A DNA stretch of 6,516 nt from contig DAOVJU010000204.1 of assembly GCA_030632095.1 (NCBI GenBank), positions 1 to 6,516 of the forward strand. Direction: 5' to 3'. The DNA comes from Chlorobiota bacterium. GTDB taxonomy: Bacteria > Bacteroidota > Bacteroidia > Bacteroidales > B39-G9. Shown piece by piece: positions 6,151-6,516 of this stretch. The notes under the pieces were generated by a model. It ran no database searches, was not told the DNA's origin, and saw nothing but the letters and a program-made list of their open reading frames with translations. Each line of letters opens with the position of its first letter. The first letter of the stretch is position 1. The position numbers were made by a program, and so were the translations under genes.

Positions 6151-6320
6151 AATCATATATGAGTTCAGTATAAAACTCTTTTGTAGCCACCAAAGCACAA
6201 AAACACCAAATCTCACCAAAATATATATGCTAGATTTTTAACATTTTGTGAATTTTGGTGCTTTGGTGTTTTAGTGGCATTTTTTAATTCTCTACCTTTT
6301 TAGACTGGACTCATATGATT
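6151..6320. repeat. 170-bp nested inverted repeat (MITE-like or REP-like)
   Basis: Outer arms: AATCATATATGAGTTCAGT (6151-6169) against the reverse complement of 6304-6320, AATCATATGAGTCCAGT; they differ by a 2-base insertion and one substitution. Inner arms: 6186-6222, starting GCCACCAAAGCACAAAA and ending CACCAAAAT, against 6252-6278, whose reverse complement starts GCCACTAAAACACCAAAG and ends CACCAAAAT; the left copy has about 11 extra bases. The loop is 6223-6251. Inner and outer arms are separated by 16-25 bases that do not match. The element lies in the only gap between two rightward genes. Confidence 0.75.
6186..6286 (+). terminator. Possible terminator formed by the inner inverted repeat
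   Basis: The inner hairpin closes with GCCAC/GTGGC and is followed at once by ATTTTTTAATT (6279-6289), resembling an intrinsic terminator for rightward transcripts from the DUF1573 gene. The stem is long and imperfect and starts 143 bases after the stop codon, so this role is only a suggestion. Confidence 0.3.
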
Positions 6321-6454
6321 CAGAATTAAACTTTGAATTTATATCTTGCAACTTTGAAACTATTCAGGCTGAAAAATTTTCAGGTTAATATAAACGGTAC
6401 AATATTTGATGACCGGAATTCGATTATTCAATTAAATAATGGTTTAGTAGCATA

Positions 6455-6516
6455 ATGAACATTGTAAATATTGATTCACATAAGGATATGCTTAAGCTGG
6501 TTAATAATGACAAAAA
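6455..6516 (+). CDS. Start of an unidentified protein, cut by the right edge
   Basis: ATG at 6455 opens a frame of 20 codons (MNIVNIDSHKDMLKLVNND...) that continues off the window. The mix of residues and codons looks like a real cytoplasmic protein start without a signal peptide. The opening V-x-I-x-S-x-x-x-M-x-x-L pattern resembles the beta-strand/helix start of thioredoxin-like proteins, but that is a guess from 20 residues. No Shine-Dalgarno is visible. An upstream stop (TAG at 6448-6450, TAA at 6453-6455) limits alternative starts to this ATG. Confidence 0.6.
   Translation, partial: MNIVNIDSHKDMLKLVNNDK

Larger units (their letters stand above)
6043..6454. other. Non-coding gap (412 bp) holding a large inverted repeat
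   Basis: No convincing reading frame occurs on either strand. The first ~108 bases show nothing beyond a weak 5-bp hairpin (ACATG/CATGT). The centre is the nested inverted repeat at 6151-6320. The last ~134 bases are AT-rich leader sequence for the gene starting at 6455; an AATATTTG near 6402-6409 is only a partial match to the -7 consensus. Confidence 0.65.

Overview
The window looks like a piece of chromosome from an AT-rich member of the Bacteroidota. The evidence is a DUF1573 protein with paired CGCT motifs, a large TPR/SpoIIE-type phosphatase with a periplasmic sensor architecture, A-rich leaders without clear Shine-Dalgarno sequences, and a TAnnTTTG-type -7 promoter box in front of the DUF1573 gene. 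No rRNA, tRNA or CRISPR array was seen.

Layout, left to right. (1) 2-1075 (+): the 3' part of an unrecognised gene that enters from the left edge. It has a helical N-terminal half and two similar beta-rich modules at the C-terminus. (2) 1119-1787: a compact mobile element. A small IS200-like/RAYT HUH transposase gene lies between two palindromes in inverted orientation that share a 26-nt end sequence. The transposase frame is broken near 1283-1290, so the N-terminal piece (from 1198) and the catalytic piece (1280-1711) lie in different frames. (3) 1788-1882: a gap between convergent genes that resembles a dispersed intergenic repeat. (4) 1883-4528 (-): an 881-residue membrane signalling protein with a signal peptide, about eleven 40-residue TPR units, one transmembrane helix and a cytoplasmic SpoIIE/PP2C phosphatase domain. 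(5) 4529-4926: a divergent intergenic region with an 83-bp dispersed palindrome directly upstream of the phosphatase start, a small palindrome, and a promoter region with three TTAACAAA half-sites for the next gene. (6) 4927-6042 (+): a secreted DUF1573 protein. (7) 6043-6454: non-coding, containing a large nested inverted repeat (6151-6320) that may also terminate transcription. (8) 6455-6516 (+): the first 20 codons of a gene running off the right edge.

The genes do not form an evident operon. The two best-understood proteins, the phosphatase and the DUF1573 protein, are divergently transcribed and probably independent. The clearest theme is intergenic invasion: four different palindromic or inverted-repeat elements occupy the spaces between genes, and one comes with its own (damaged) transposase. 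I see no convincing new defence or biosynthetic system. The most unusual items are the RAYT/palindrome unit with its frameshift, the 170-bp nested inverted repeat, and the unrecognised left-edge protein.
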